DNA of 64,000 nucleotides from Monomorium pharaonis (Eukaryota; Arthropoda; Insecta; Hymenoptera; Formicidae). Shown one piece after another: positions 36,619 through 50,190 of the stretch. Location of the stretch: contig NC_050471.1 in the NCBI RefSeq assembly GCF_013373865.1, positions 5,369,307 to 5,433,306 on the forward strand, read 5' to 3'. The notes under the pieces were generated by a model. It worked only from the letters and a program-made list of their open reading frames with translations. It did no database searches and had not been told where the DNA came from. Position 1 is the first letter of the stretch. Every line of letters starts with the position of its first letter. The position numbers and the translations under genes were made by a program.

Positions 36619-38726
36619 CCGCATGGGTCTGGATACGTAGTGTCGCACACGAGGGCATTCACGCTTACTCCAACCGACTGACACCCCATGTAAGTGTAAG
36701 TGTAGGGCAAATCTCGAGTAGGATGAGATCTTCATTTGCAAAGTGCCACGGCTATTGTTTCGTGGAAATCCTCGCGGAAGAGGAGTTTTCAGGATTACAC
36801 GTCATAATAATGTTCCACAAAGTTAATCTCTTTCTCTCAAGTCGATTTTTCATAACTGAAGAGCGTGTGGCCTCCATTTGATGCGTTCGTTCACCTTATG
36901 TGAACACTCTCAAAGATACTCTCGATTTGCCATTGCCTTAATTCTGAGAGGATCAATTAAAAATTTGATGTCCTGCATCGATTTGAACCTCCACTTTTGA
37001 TACACAGAGCTAGATAAATCTTGCATAAAGTTAATAGTTAAGTTAAATAAGACTTTCGACTATAAATTAATATTCATAGCTCTTCGTTATACGCGTCTCG
37101 GACATTCGCAGTCCACAGCCGAGACACTTTGAATTAACAGATAATTCGTGGTCACCATAAGCGAATGCTGAACTACACCACCACTGTCCAGTCGAGCAAA
37201 CGGATGGAAATTCCCGATGGACGGCAGAAAGGTGCCGAGCTGTTCGTTAAAGCGTCATGAGGGGGAGGTCGAGGGAGAGGGGTGGGACATGGAATAGATT
37301 AGGCGTCTTGGATTCGATTATAATCGCCGGCGGATCGAATCGGTCTCAACTAACTTCGTCGACCGCGGATCCTTGGCAGAAGCGAACGAAACTCGCACGG
37401 GATTCGCCGACCTGGTAGACCTCACACCGTACGCGAATTTGCGTTTGAAATCGAGAAGAGGAGGAGACCTCTCTCTCTTTCTTTCTCTCTCTCTCTCTCT
37501 CTCTGTCTCTCTCATCGTTCGAGCTCGACGCTCTCTCAGGCGCGGACTATTTGATCCTTGCACTCTAAGGACCCGCTAACTGCGGCAGAAACTTCGGCGC
37601 TCTGGGTATAGTTGATTAAGGAGACGATAAGCGCCACGCTCGAGCTCTTGCCTAATGCAGCGAGCCCAGCAGCTCGCGACGTTACCGCTGAAAGTTAGCG
37701 CGTATTCGCTCGCCGCTGCTGTTTCCTTGATCAAACGATGTAACAATGATATTGGGATAATTTTCTATAACCTTGTGCGCTTAATTTCTTGCTTTAACGA
37801 AAAGAATAATAAATAGAGCGTGCATCTTGAAAGCTTAATAATTTCACAATTTCATAAGCAATCTCAAAAAATAACGGTAGCAAAGTGATAAAAGATTAGT
37901 AGAAAACACTAATAAAGATATTATTTTAACAAAATGATAGTTTTTTAATGGTACAAATATGATAATAATACGAAGATCGTGTAAGCGTTAAGATTTCAAT
38001 CATTGTATTATAACAAGAACGTTAATCAGTTATTACCTATATATATTAAAAAATGCAAAACTGACGTGTGATACATTTTTTCGTGTCTGCAGCGAAAATT
38101 ACCGTAACATAACAGCGTTTCTTGATTCTAGCCACGGCGGGAGTTGCGAGAACGATTCGTCCTTCGTCCGTGCGCAGCCCCGAGGCTGCGTCGTCCTTCC
38201 ATCCCCCACGAAAACGGAACCGCGGCGAGAGCACGGGCAGCCGACACAGTCTCGCGAGAGATAACGATCGAACGCCTGAAATATGCACCACGCCAATTTA
38301 CCGATCGAAATTATTATTAAGAGGTACCTGTGGTCCAGAGAGAGCCCGAGGAATGGAGAGCCCCTCGGTACCCCTGCATCGCCGGCGCGGCGTACCGAAA
38401 CCTGGCGGCTCCTGCTCCTTTTGCACCATCAGCCTATAATATTCGATGTGCGAAAATCGGAAAGTCAGGAGAGGGGAAGGAGGACGGAGAGGGAGAGAAA
38501 TTATAAGAGGAAAGGAGGACGAATAGAACTCAAGGATCGCCGAACGGAAGGAGGAGAGAAAAAAGGGAGAATATTGGCGTACCCTCGGCAGACGATCTAT
38601 ACCGCTTATGAAATATATCGTAAAGTTTCGCGAAGGTGAGGAGGAGGGAGCTGGCGGATTGAGGGACGCCGTTCGAGAAGGTATGGTCAGGAAGGTAGCA
38701 GCTTCGAGACGAAACGAGCGGAAAAG

Positions 38727-38731
<5 letters not shown>
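36619..38731. other. Non-coding stretch
   Basis: Holds the TC array at 37469, AT-rich sequence at 37740-38080 and a purine-rich tract from about 38455. No gene is recognised. Confidence 0.5.
37469..37513. repeat. (TC)n microsatellite
   Basis: TC array with ttt and gtc interruptions. Confidence 0.95.

Positions 38732-38757
<26 letters not shown>
38732..38757. repeat. (GA)13 microsatellite
   Basis: Perfect GA array. It sits at the right end of a purine-rich stretch from about 38455, and 110 bp left of a CGGCCAT word. Confidence 0.95.
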
Positions 38758-38762
<5 letters not shown>

Positions 38763-38905
38763 CGCAAAGAAGAAGGAGAGACTGGAGGCTAAGCCTGTAA
38801 TCATGAGATTGCCAGGAGCTACTGCAGCTGATTGTTATCTTGTATCTACACCCACCACTTTATCGCCGGCCATCTTATTACCCTCGACATATTGACGTCA
38901 CGCAC
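38732..38905. promoter_or_regulatory. GAGA plus PHO-like pair, PRE-like arrangement
   Basis: The (GA)13 array at 38732-38757 is followed about 110 bp later by CCGGCCATCTT (PHO-like CGGCCAT) and by a CRE word at 38893-38900. GAGA and PHO sites close together are typical of Drosophila Polycomb response elements. Two words are not proof. Confidence 0.25.
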
Positions 38906-41900
38906 GTACACGAAGAAGCGCGCGTACTCTCTTTCTATCTACTCTCCCTCCCTTTTTATTCGGCCTCTGTTTTGTTCTTTTCTCCTCCGTCTTCATCCCC
39001 ATTGAATGCTACGTATCCTGGATTAGAAGATTGGGACCGCGAGCTCTTCCCAAAGCCAACGTCGGGCCCAAAGCCAACGTCTACAAAAACTAATAAAACT
39101 TAAATTTCCGATGAAATGCTCCATATAAATAATTCTGTTTACGCATATTTCTTGATCTTTTCGAGTACTTCTAAAAAAATTAAAATATTTCGAGAGATAA
39201 TGATCACTATTAGTAAAAAATGTCTATGTCTTAAATTGTTTATTTCATAAATTATACATCTTAATTTTAAAATATGTAAATTTGCAGTATAAAAGAGTGA
39301 TTATACATTTTCGGAATGCAATATCATAAAATTTAATAGTTGTATAATCTAAAAAATTCGTTTTTTCACGCTTAATTACGGATTGGATCCTTCTGCATGT
39401 TGCTATTATTGTTGGTTATCTTTATTCGCGATTATTCTTGTCGTCATAGCGCAGCGATAAAACGTTCCCCGATAATTAATTGGCGAACAGGCGCCAATAA
39501 ATTTAAACAAACGTAGCAGGTTATTACAAGTCGGATACTTCGACAACTCGAATCGACTCCGATTCTTCTTAACGTTCTTAACGTTCAATGCGCCTCCGGG
39601 AACGGCGACGATTCAATTAGTTTTATGAAGGACTGATCACTATAGAACTGATTGCTTGATAACAAATAATAAGTTTTCAAAGTCGTTGAAGATTTTCCCC
39701 CTTTCCAGCGATATATTTAACGCTCGGAGTTTCAAGCTCATAATTTATAATTATCGTTAATTAAATACTTTTGTTAAATATCGTCAAAAAAGCCTGTCAG
39801 TATACATATGTGTACTGTAGAATATATTAAAAATAAAAGAAATTATAATTAGAGAACTATATTTTATATAATCAATACGCGGAAAGCAAATTATTTATAG
39901 TGCGAATATTATATTTCGAAATTTCAAACAGAACTTCGCAATTTTAATCTGGATGTCCTGCCGCTACATAACTCGTCGCGACTTGTTAGCATGAAATTGT
40001 CGCTCTTTACACGCGCTCGTGCACGATTTATTTATAGCACTTTCTACGGAAGTAATTAATAATGTCGTCGAAACGAGTCGATAGTCGGCAACAGAGTAAT
40101 TGCGAAAATATGTCGTCCATGTTCGCATGAAGTAAGTCAGCGGGGATTAACTGAGATCGTTGACTTTGATAAGGAAATATGCAATTGGAAAAGGCATGCA
40201 AACAAGAAGTATCAAAGAGAACGTATTAATCGAAATATAGAGCGGAGACACAAACTTTAATAATCAAACTACGTATCCCATCTATCGAATTTATTTAATT
40301 CTCAATCACAAAAGAATTATAAGACGAATTTTAACAAAGTCGTGGATAAATATTCCACAATAAGAAGAACATATAAACATTTTGTTATACTAGATTTTTT
40401 TAAGTTGTTCTTGACCTTAAACGAGAGCAGCGAAACTGATAGCGATCGTGGTAGCTAGTTTCTCTTCGAAGAATCTAAGCATCGGAGTGAGCAAAGGAGT
40501 CGGGTATAGCGAGGGGCAGACGAACAAAGCAGACGAGGAAGAAAAGAAGGAATTCACGAACTGCAAAATGCAATTATCGGCATTAGTCCGCGGGGTATCA
40601 CGATCTACCAGGACTGTTCCTGCCGGTCGAGTGGGTGGTAAAGCTTCTGTACCGGGTGTATAACCCTCGTGAATTAAATTGCATTATAAACCTTCGTAAA
40701 ATATATCAAAAATATCAAAAGATTTAAATTACTAATTTAAATTACTCACATGAGAAGTTCTGAATACAGCGAATTATCTCAGAAAAATAATTTATAAATA
40801 ATATACATTTTAAAATTTCATTTTTACAAATGACAAATGTATTGCTAAATTATATTTATTCGCTCAGAATTTCTTCGGATTTAAATCGCGTCCATGAACT
40901 TTAAGAATTTTAAGTTTAAGAATTTTCTCGGCGAGATCTTGCGACAGGTCGACGACTCCATCGACCGAGTTTCATCGATCATTGCGCAACCGATTTCGGA
41001 CAAATCACGGGTTACGAGGGGTCGGCACAATTTGTGCCCGAGAAATCGGGAGTAAGGCGAGAGAACGTAATCGACCAAGTATCGGTCGATTACCTCCCGC
41101 TAACAAGCAAGCTTCTTCTCTAATTGCACCATGGCGATGATTCCTCGTTACGAAACACGCCTAATAACCCGTTTTGCTACTCACGACCAGTCGTGCTTGG
41201 ACCACTGACAACCACGACGACAACTCGATTCTAAATTACAAGTGCATCGACGTGAACGCAAAACCATTTGAGAATTAATCCGGTCGATCTCCGTCTAATA
41301 AGAACTAATTTGAAATCGTTTGATAAGAGTCATGACGGCTGAAGAATTCAGGATTGATAATTTTTCTAATAGTGAGATGCGCATAGAGAGCTGTTGCGGA
41401 TAGAAAGAACGATTTAGAAACGTAATTTTCAATAACATTTTTACACTTTAAAAATCAATATTCATCTTGAAAATATGGCACATTAATCGTATCAATTTAT
41501 TCGTAAATGGAATCAAAATTCGACAGAAATGCAGTAAATGAATTTTTGATCTTATAATCAAAAATTATATGCAATATCACATTTATCTGACACCTTAATT
41601 CAATTTCGAATCAATAATCTTACGTACACGAAATTAATACATGTTAGAGATAACGTGAAGGATTAATGGGAAACGCCATTATCGTGATTTCCTGATAATT
41701 AAATGTCTGGAGAAAATATCCGTGCGTGCGCTCACATTTTTCAATACGAGACACCCCGTATACGTGAACCGACGTAGGTACGAAGCCCGGTAGCCCAGGG
41801 CCATAAGGTCGGACCTCCTCTACTCCCTCACCTACACGCGCTCGGGAGATGAAGGAGGAGAAGGTAGAGTAACGATTGGTAGCAGACGAAGAGGAGAACA

Positions 41901-43829
41901 AGAATGGCAGTGAAAGCCACGTAGCGGGGACGAAAGAGAAGGAAAGAGAAAGAAGGGATCGTCCACATGCGACTCTCGAGCTTGCACGGGTCTATACTTT
42001 GCGTCGTGGTATCTGTATCTCAATTCTGACGGCGTAACGTACGAAGGTGGCACACACAAAACGAAGTGAGACAGGACGAGAGAGCCAAGAAGGAAACCGG
42101 GAGAAAGGATGTAGAGAGGGAAAAGAGGAGGTTGCGCGAGAGGAAGTGGGGGAGGAGGAGCGATGAGGCCCCGACCGGGTCCCTTGCGTTGTGTCGAGGC
42201 TCACTCCGTAATTTTCTAATTATATACTCGAAAATAATTGGTTATTATCCTCCCTCGTGTGTACGTGCGTGTCTGTGTGCATCGGTGATGCTGCGCCGGA
42301 TCGCGAATGCTCTGCAGCTCGAGCCTAAAGGGAATCACGAGCGCGTCACGGAGCGCCGCGCCGCTTCTACTTCTTCTTCTTCTTCGTCTATGGTTACTCT
42401 CCTACTTGTTCGCCCGGTCCTGCCTCCGCGAGAATCATCTGCCATTTGAGATCCGCCGAGAAAGACAGTTGAACGGATCGCAAAATTAAAACGAAAAATA
42501 TTTAAGTATAACAATGATCTCTTCCACAAGAATCTGATTATTCGTATAGTTATCATTATTTTAAAAAATATTTATAAATACAGGTCGACACAATATCGCG
42601 AGTTTCGACTGCAAGATCGGCAGAAGAGGCAGAGTATCCTGGATAGGACAAGGGCAGCGATGATTCGAAGAAAATCGAAAAGTGGCGGTCTCGACGATAA
42701 TAAATTAACAGCGAATTCATGAGTTTTCGTCGACAGGACACGCCGGTAGCAACGGTAGTTCTTCGAGAACAAAACGATAGTCATCTCCTCTTTCGGGCGA
42801 AGGGTCGAAGAGATTCACGAGTGGAACGGCGCTTCGCCCCTAATTTGCCGGGGCTGCGGCGTTGCTCTCGGGAACGCGTTCGGAGTATTAATAAAAACGG
42901 TGAGAAATAGCTCGCGCAATATCTGAAATCGGTCTCACCGTCTCAACCGATATTTTTTCGACGCGCACGTACAGCGATCGAAGATGCCGATGCTGTCCGA
43001 AGGGTTGGCAAGATTGTCAACGTCCAAATTGTATAATGCAATGAATCGTGAGGACGGGTATGCCGGCGAGATAGTTATCTCCCGTTTATATCGATCTTAT
43101 CGTCGCAAACGACTCGGTTTCTCGGAGATACACATGTTGGCAAAATGGTGTCAACGAAAACGATCACTTTCTTGATTCGAGAGAAGTTGACGAAATCTCG
43201 TCGTTCGACTATATCGTATTAATTTAAATATATTAATACGCTCGATTCGGCGTCGTCAATAACAAAAATCAGTTGTTATGAGAGAATCACGTACATTTCT
43301 ATATTTTATATTTTATAATGTTATATATATATTATAATATTATAGAAAGATCGCAATAACAACATGCCTAAATGACGCAAGGTAGAAAGTAGTAGCTCCA
43401 TCAATTTTCGTATTTCTCTGTCACTAGGAGAACTTGAAAACATTCTTTCCTGAAACACATCTGTCGACGACTTTTCCTTCATTCCTTCAAATGCTCTCAC
43501 TTCTAAGAACCACGGATAAATTATCATCTGCATCTCGAGATCTAGCGAAGCTTCGCGCGCAATACCATGAGAGAAAAAGAGAGATTCATCGACCTGAAGT
43601 TATTAACGAGTCGGTCCTTCTATGGATGGGAAAGGATCTCTCGCGATCACGAGACAAAACGGACCATTCGTAAACGATATCACCGATATCTAGGGCTGTA
43701 ACAACGTTGACGAGTGTCAGATCGTTGACGTGATCTACAGGAGGAATGCAAAAGGAGAAAGCCGCTGCCTTTCGAGATCGGTGACAATCGAAGGATCGAA
43801 ATCGATGGCTACCGAAAGGGCTCGTCGTA
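38906..43829. other. Non-coding, mostly AT-rich
   Basis: Contains the shared 17-mer at 40576-40592, a purine-rich stretch at 42060-42160 and otherwise unremarkable sequence. No reading frame resembles a known protein. Confidence 0.5.
40576..40592. repeat. Shared 17-base word, copy A
   Basis: ATCGGCATTAGTCCGCG occurs exactly here and at 44139-44155. The core CATTAGT is a homeodomain-type word. A 17-base exact repeat in 64 kb is only mildly improbable, so this is weaker than the other duplicated pairs. Confidence 0.7.
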
Positions 43830-44240
43830 CCCCTCGAACTGGTGGTGACATTTTAAGCGGGTCATTAGTTTACAACCGGTGGCGCATTAGTTCGCATTAG
43901 TACACGTTTGTTTACATACGTATGTCAGCCCCGGTCACCGACGACAAATCGACGATCTCACGATCGGACTCGTGCAACGGCTAAATGGAAAAATTATGCC
44001 CGTCGAAATTCGTTCCAGTCTTCCTTTCCTCCTCCGGCCGCCGCGCCTCCTTTACACGACTCTTGAAATTCATGATCCACCGCGAAGATCTCGATCGCAC
44101 GATCGAGCCGGCGTGCGAGTGTCGCCGCGTCGCATCGCATCGGCATTAGTCCGCGCACGAAAATTTACGTAATACCAGTGTAATTCTCGGCCCGATCCGA
44201 TTTGGGATAAATATAGGTCGCACTCCGCACTTTACAGACG
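43830..44240. promoter_or_regulatory. Candidate enhancer with CATTAGT cluster
   Basis: Three CATTAGT words fall within about 40 bp (about 43863-43902), followed by gtttgtttac (forkhead-like). A fourth CATTAGT lies in the shared 17-mer at 44139-44155. Homeodomain cluster with GC-rich flanks; inferred enhancer. Confidence 0.4.
44139..44155. repeat. Shared 17-base word, copy B
   Basis: Exact partner of 40576-40592, located 220 bp to the right of a cluster of three CATTAGT words at 43860-43905. Confidence 0.7.
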
Positions 44241-46239
44241 CCCCTTATTTCGATGCAATCGCGCGACGCATTACCACGTCCTAACGAAACGGTAATAAAG
44301 CATAATATGTCAATTAGGGTATTATTAATTTTGTAATTCTTAAATGTGCGTTCAAATAAAAATCTTCGTTACACCTGTTATCTGTAATTTCGCGATAAAA
44401 CAATATGTGATCTTTATCATGGAGATAAATAAAAACGCCATAAAAATGCGATAAAAAATGTCGATCTATTTTACTCGAACAATGATCTGAGAATTCTCAA
44501 ATTCATTGAAGAGAAAGTGCTACACATCTGCCATTATTGTCTCATTTCGAACGTACGTTAAGATGATCTAACATGAGATTACAGATAGACGTACGATCTC
44601 ATGTTATCGAATGTAAATTGGAAGTAAATTAGAACAAGTTAAATCGTCCGGCGAACGTAATTCCAAAATGTCAGAGGGTATGAGCGGCCCTTCGCAGATT
44701 TCAGTCGATGTAAACCGAAAAGACCTGATATCATTGCTGATAAAACAATAGGTCAAATAAGTTCGCTCTTGCATTTATGCATCGAAAACGATCGACCGCT
44801 GAAGCAGATCTTGTTTTTATTCAAATTATAAGAGAAGCATACGTACGTTGCATATAGTTTTCATACAGATTACTTCAATAGAAGATCTTTATCGAAAGAT
44901 GAGGATATTTCATCAGTTTCGACACAAAAATCGAAAGAAAATAAAACATGAAAGAAAACCACTATTAAAATGTATTCAACAACAATTACATTCACAATTT
45001 TTTTTATTTACGAATTTCCATGCTTTTATAAAAAGCATATTGAAAGTTTGAAGATCGTATGTACGTATTTAAATGTAACTGTCAATATATATATATATAT
45101 ATAGAAACAAATTGAGATAAAAAGTAAAGTATAATACTGCATAAAAACGAGCGAAATTACGAGACTTTTTAAAGTAAAATCTCATTCATAATTAAAAAAG
45201 AAAAAAGATTATAATCTTGTTTCAACGTCGACGGGATATTAGAATAATATCCACGATTCCGATGAAGAGTAGATTTGTCGTTGGCGATTAAGAACGACCG
45301 TGCTGCACCGGTGGGATGGTGGCGCGGTATCAAAAGGCCCGTCATCCAACGCCGCTGCGCCGACGTCCAAGCTTAATGCATATGGAAGCAGGAAGCCGGC
45401 GACGCCGAAAGGTCACTCGGCGTTTTGCCGGGGTGACGAAAGGTTATCTGTCGCACGGCAGACGCGGATGTGTCAAACGCCACGAAGTGGCGGCCGAGAA
45501 ATTCCCCTGCCCTCCCCACGCCCTTCTTCTCGACCCTTTCTTTCTCGGTGCGCCGGCCGCCGCCGCGCCGGTAGGCATGAAATTAAATTCAATCTTTGAC
45601 TACACCACGGATTTGCATACTTTCCCCGCGCTTCGGAAGCTCGAACGACTGTCAACGCATAAACACGGGATTACCATAAGCGGGACCCATTCCCGGAGCG
45701 ATCCATTTTTTCGGCCGAGCCAGACCGGTCAAGCTTCGCTGCCAAGTTGGCTCTCGGCGCGGATGATGTTTAATGGATCGCGTATAAACGATGTTCATCC
45801 TGTCCGAAGTTACACGAGCATCTCCCACGAGACTGTGTGAAATATTATAAAGAGAACGACATGACTCTTACGACGATGAACACATCTTTCATAATTATTA
45901 ACAATATCTTGTTTGGTTGGTACAATAAATCGCATTTTTTCTGCTGTGTATCTTGTTTATTATTCCTTCGTCTAAAATTTAGTGATCACCGATGTTCTAG
46001 TCATGAAAGACAAAAGCTGGTGGGCCCGAGGAATGAAGAGAGAAGCGAGCCGATTCGAAGGATGTGGCCAGGATAGCAAGAGCGCGAGACAAACGAGCGT
46101 AGAAGAAGAAGAGAAAAGAAGGAGGAGGAAAAGAAAAAGAGAGAGGACGAGGGGATCGTAGGGTCGTCGTTCTTGCGGATGATGAAGTGGCCCTCTTGTT
46201 ATCCCTAAATACCATGCGCGGCTCATGAGCAAACAGCGA
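44241..46239. other. Non-coding stretch
   Basis: AT-rich to about 45250, including an AACAATAGG Sox-like word near 44745. It is then CpG-rich to 45830, with an octamer at 45611-45618. No gene is recognised. Confidence 0.45.
45084..45103. repeat. (AT)10 microsatellite
   Basis: A short AT array in AT-rich non-coding sequence. Confidence 0.9.
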
Positions 46240-46420
46240 CCGCGGTGAGACTGCCCGCCGGTTAACACCGTCGGTCCCTATGGGGGCCCATAAGACCCGC
46301 GCCTTAGGGGGGCCAGAGCCCCCACTGGCTTCTAGCACCCTTGTTCAACCCATTATAAACAAGGCCTGTCTGGACCCCAATGCATTATATTCCGATATTC
46401 CTGCTTCAACGCTGGATTCG
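46240..46420. promoter_or_regulatory. Candidate enhancer with inverted Sox-like words
   Basis: CCTTGTT and AACAAGG face each other across 12 bases (about 46339-46364), in a GC-rich block containing several ggggcc/gggcc words. Opposed AACAAG words resemble a paired Sox arrangement. Confidence 0.3.
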
Positions 46421-46899
46421 GGACTCGCGCGGCGGCGCCCTTCCTTCCCCGCTCTTCCCGTACCCGGCACATTATTTTCTTCTATCTTCGATCAAACGGC
46501 TCATCGAAGAAAGTGTGCGGGATAATCGATATGCTGATCATTCTCACGGCGCATTTCTAATTCGCGATTATACGTTGCCGCAAATTAATTGGCCATAATA
46601 GAAATCGATATAACAAGAATAAATATGCATTTCGCTTCATCAAGATCAAAAGTGAGTGAAATGAAATAAGTAGATATCAAACAATGTGAAAAAAAATCAA
46701 AAAACACGTTTAAGAAGATGAAGCAAATGAAAAGACATTTGACATTTTCTCAAGGCAATTCTCCGAAGCGGAGAATCGATTTATTCGGATCAGCTGTAGC
46801 AGCATCGAAACATGTGTAAAGAATTTCTCATTAAAACCATGTTACACAGTGGATAATTACATTGACTACTTATCGTAACGAGATGATAGAGGTTTATTG

Positions 46900-47230
46900 T
46901 ACCTGCTAGCGCCTCGCTGGATGGAATGGGCCCAACTGGTCCCGCCGGTGCTAGCCAATCATTGACCTCTACCATTCTTCTGTGACCCACGAGGGGCCCT
47001 GTCCGATATTTACGAAGGGCGCGCGAAGAGCGTTGATTAAATATTGTACTAATTAAATAATTTATTACACCCGCGCGCCCACGCCCGGCTGATAAACGAC
47101 GGTCCATTCTTCTGCGGATCGTGGTGGGCTCACGGAACTCTCTCCACGAGTCCAAATAGGATTTTCTCTTTCCTCGACGTTGGCGCACGGCGAGCCGGGT
47201 CACCGTTTAAGGGATAAAAGATCATCAGAC
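46900..47230. promoter_or_regulatory. Candidate enhancer with dense homeodomain words
   Basis: GC-rich blocks flank an AT core at about 47031-47070 that packs gattaaat, ctaattaaat and aatttatta words together. The sharp boundary between GC-rich and ATTA-rich segments resembles a conserved enhancer core. Confidence 0.35.
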
Positions 47231-50159
47231 CGTGGAATTAATCCTCCTCTGACAACGCGCGCGCTTTAACGCCGAGAATCGATACGTCCAAACTGTAAAA
47301 CTGGCATAAAAAATTGTTCAGATATATCAAGCGCGTTATGGAAGTCAATTTAGTTCGAGAAGCTTGAACGATGCCAAGTGTTATTTGTACGTCTTGCTTT
47401 CATTCAAACCAAAGCCCTTTCTCGACGCAATATTCGATTAACTTTTAATTTCCTTACAAAAATTTTATAAACTTTTTTTCTATTAATATATACAACTGAT
47501 AGGTTGGCTGAAATTCTTAGCCTTTTACGGTTAAATTGTTCTCGAATTCCCTTCTTTAATTTTGACAGACAGATGCGACATGCACGTGGCTTCAATGTTG
47601 TCATGTCAATGTCTTCAGCAATCCTGACCCGGCTTAGCAATATCGCCCGCAGCAATGTGACAAAAAGTGGCATTAGAAGATTTTTAGGCAGATGTCGCCT
47701 GTTCGAATTGTTCGCGAATAAAGAGCAACCACAAACGAAGACTTTATAGAATGTGAACTTCCACAATAATTGCAGAAGGATATATTTGCCTTACGAAAGC
47801 AATACCTATATCATTAAATTACTGCAATATTAATTATTTAATATTTTCTTTTTATCAAAGCCAATTATTTTAAAATTAAGATTTTATTTAAATTCCAGAA
47901 TAAAATTTCAGGATTGTAATTTGAAATTGACAGTTCAAATCAACAGTTTAACATGTTTTTTCTTACTTTAGTGTAAGACATAACGATGTAAAAAAATAAA
48001 TCAATTTTGTACGAGTGCTATTAATAAGAATAACGGAGCAGTTTGTCGTGGGTTAGCAATATAAGTATCCCTAGACGACTCAATACTCTTATTCGCTACA
48101 GTATAAGCTGCGTCATTTATCGAACGATAAATTAACAGTAACAGTGAAAGGAGACCCCGTTTCTGGATTGAATCGTTTCCGGTCGGCGCGTGTTTCTCCC
48201 CCGTCATATTACCGAGCCATTGCTTCTTCATGAAAGCGACCCAGCATCCAGTCGAGTTGCTAAAAGAGTCACCCTTTGAAGATCACACGAAAGTAAACGC
48301 ACACTTCACCGATGACTTTACGTTATCAAAATTTATTAATCAATATTTGAAACACGTTAGTAAGAAAGAGAGATTCATTCCTGATTCTGAAAAATCTGTA
48401 ATATACGTATATCTTCAGAATTTGCATCCCACTTTTTTATTTAAACTTATTTATGACATACTTGATATTTTTATAATTATATGTTTTATAATTCATGTGT
48501 CAGTTAAAAGTACAAAGACTAATTTCTACATACAGTGTTTCAAAAATTGCTGCCACCTCGCCACAGAAAGTCACCCCTAGCTGGTGCGATCCATCCTAAC
48601 GAAACGTCGGGACTCCGATGGCAATGTTGCGGAAATGGTCTCCGAGGGGGAGAAGGGCCACACCGGATCAGAACGAATCATTAGTGTCATCGCGACACAA
48701 TGGCACGGCCACGTGGACCCTCAGGAAGTTTAGCGCGGCGGAGATTGCGAAACGCGCCGAAGAGAAAGACAGGATTCTCTGCTCTCCTCGTCCCTCCTTT
48801 TCCCTTTTTTTTTTCTCTTCCTGTAACGCGTACACGTGATATCTAAATCTAAGTACCCGAGATCCCGGAACGAAAGCGGATCCCGGACATTACCGGGAAT
48901 AATTTACGATTTGTTATTCCGTTCTGATGTGCTCCGGTCTCTACCCTCGCACCGGATACGTCCCGGCTTTTTAGCTGACAGAAAGGTCATCAAACACTGC
49001 GATAGAAGACAACGTGAGCTTCTTTTAATACAATTAGATTACCACCAGAAAAGTCACGGGAAAATCCAGAACTATTCCTGTTAATTAAATAAATTAAGAG
49101 CCATTAAGTTATTTCAGTTAAAATAACTCAAAGATCTTCGAGGACTGGTGATTTTAGAATATTTAAGAATAGAAAAATTTTATTATTAGTTTATAAAAAA
49201 TATAAACGATTAACATTTCCGGCGATAGGATAAAAATCACACTGATGAAACGATCATTCAATGCATCTCCGCGCTTTTTATAATATAATTTCGACGATCA
49301 CAACTTTCTAATTTTATTTGGTATTCACCCTAGTATTCAGCGTCCTCGCGTTCGCACGATTCGAAATTGTATGTGCGCTAACAGAAATACATACTTGGGG
49401 GAGTGCATTCAGAGGTAGCGTCGAACCGTGAAGACGATCGAGGCGCTCGATATATCCATCCCTGCCTCTCGAGAAGGAGGCTAGAAAATATTTTAGTATC
49501 CCACGTTAGTGGTGGTTTCGCAACTGCCTCCTCTATCTCTCTATTTCTCTTTCTTTCCTCCATAGTTATACCTCCGCGATGCGTCTCCGGCGGACAAAAA
49601 TGTACAACGCGTAAACACAATGGCGCGTTGGAAAGCGATCCTCGGTTTTTCGGGCATTGTGATCGCGTTCTGGGAACAACTTTCCCTCCCGCTCTCTACC
49701 CTCTCGTGCGGTAACCCCCGGCCGGAGCCACATGTCAGAGGGACAAATTTCACCCCTAAACGCGCAAATAAAGGATAAAAGCCGCTAAATTAGCCCAGCG
49801 AAAGCGGCATAAATCAAAATATTAGAAAACAGCCGCGTGGATGGAAACGGCCGGTGCTGGTTGAAGGATTTATGGGGTTGGTTCGGTATAGCGGGTCAAT
49901 GCAAAAGCGAGGGCGTGCCTCCACCGTCTCCCCTCTTTCTCTCTTTTTCTCTCGCGCCATCTCTTTCCTCTCAATGGCCACTCTTTTCGTTTGCACCCCC
50001 TGCACCCTCTCTGATGCATCCTGCAGCGCGGATCAGCGCGACTTTTGTTTAAAACATGATCTATCGCTTAAATACCTAAAACCGGACTATTTATGGGTTG
50101 CCACCTAGGGAGGAGAGACGTCACCCTGGCAGGACAGTGGCGAGAGAGCCTCCTCCTCC

Positions 50160-50190
<31 letters not shown>

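Noticed and set aside
36980..37000. tRNA T-loop-like word on the minus strand
   Set aside because: ggttcaaatc is present, but no acceptor stem, D-arm or anticodon arm can be formed around it.
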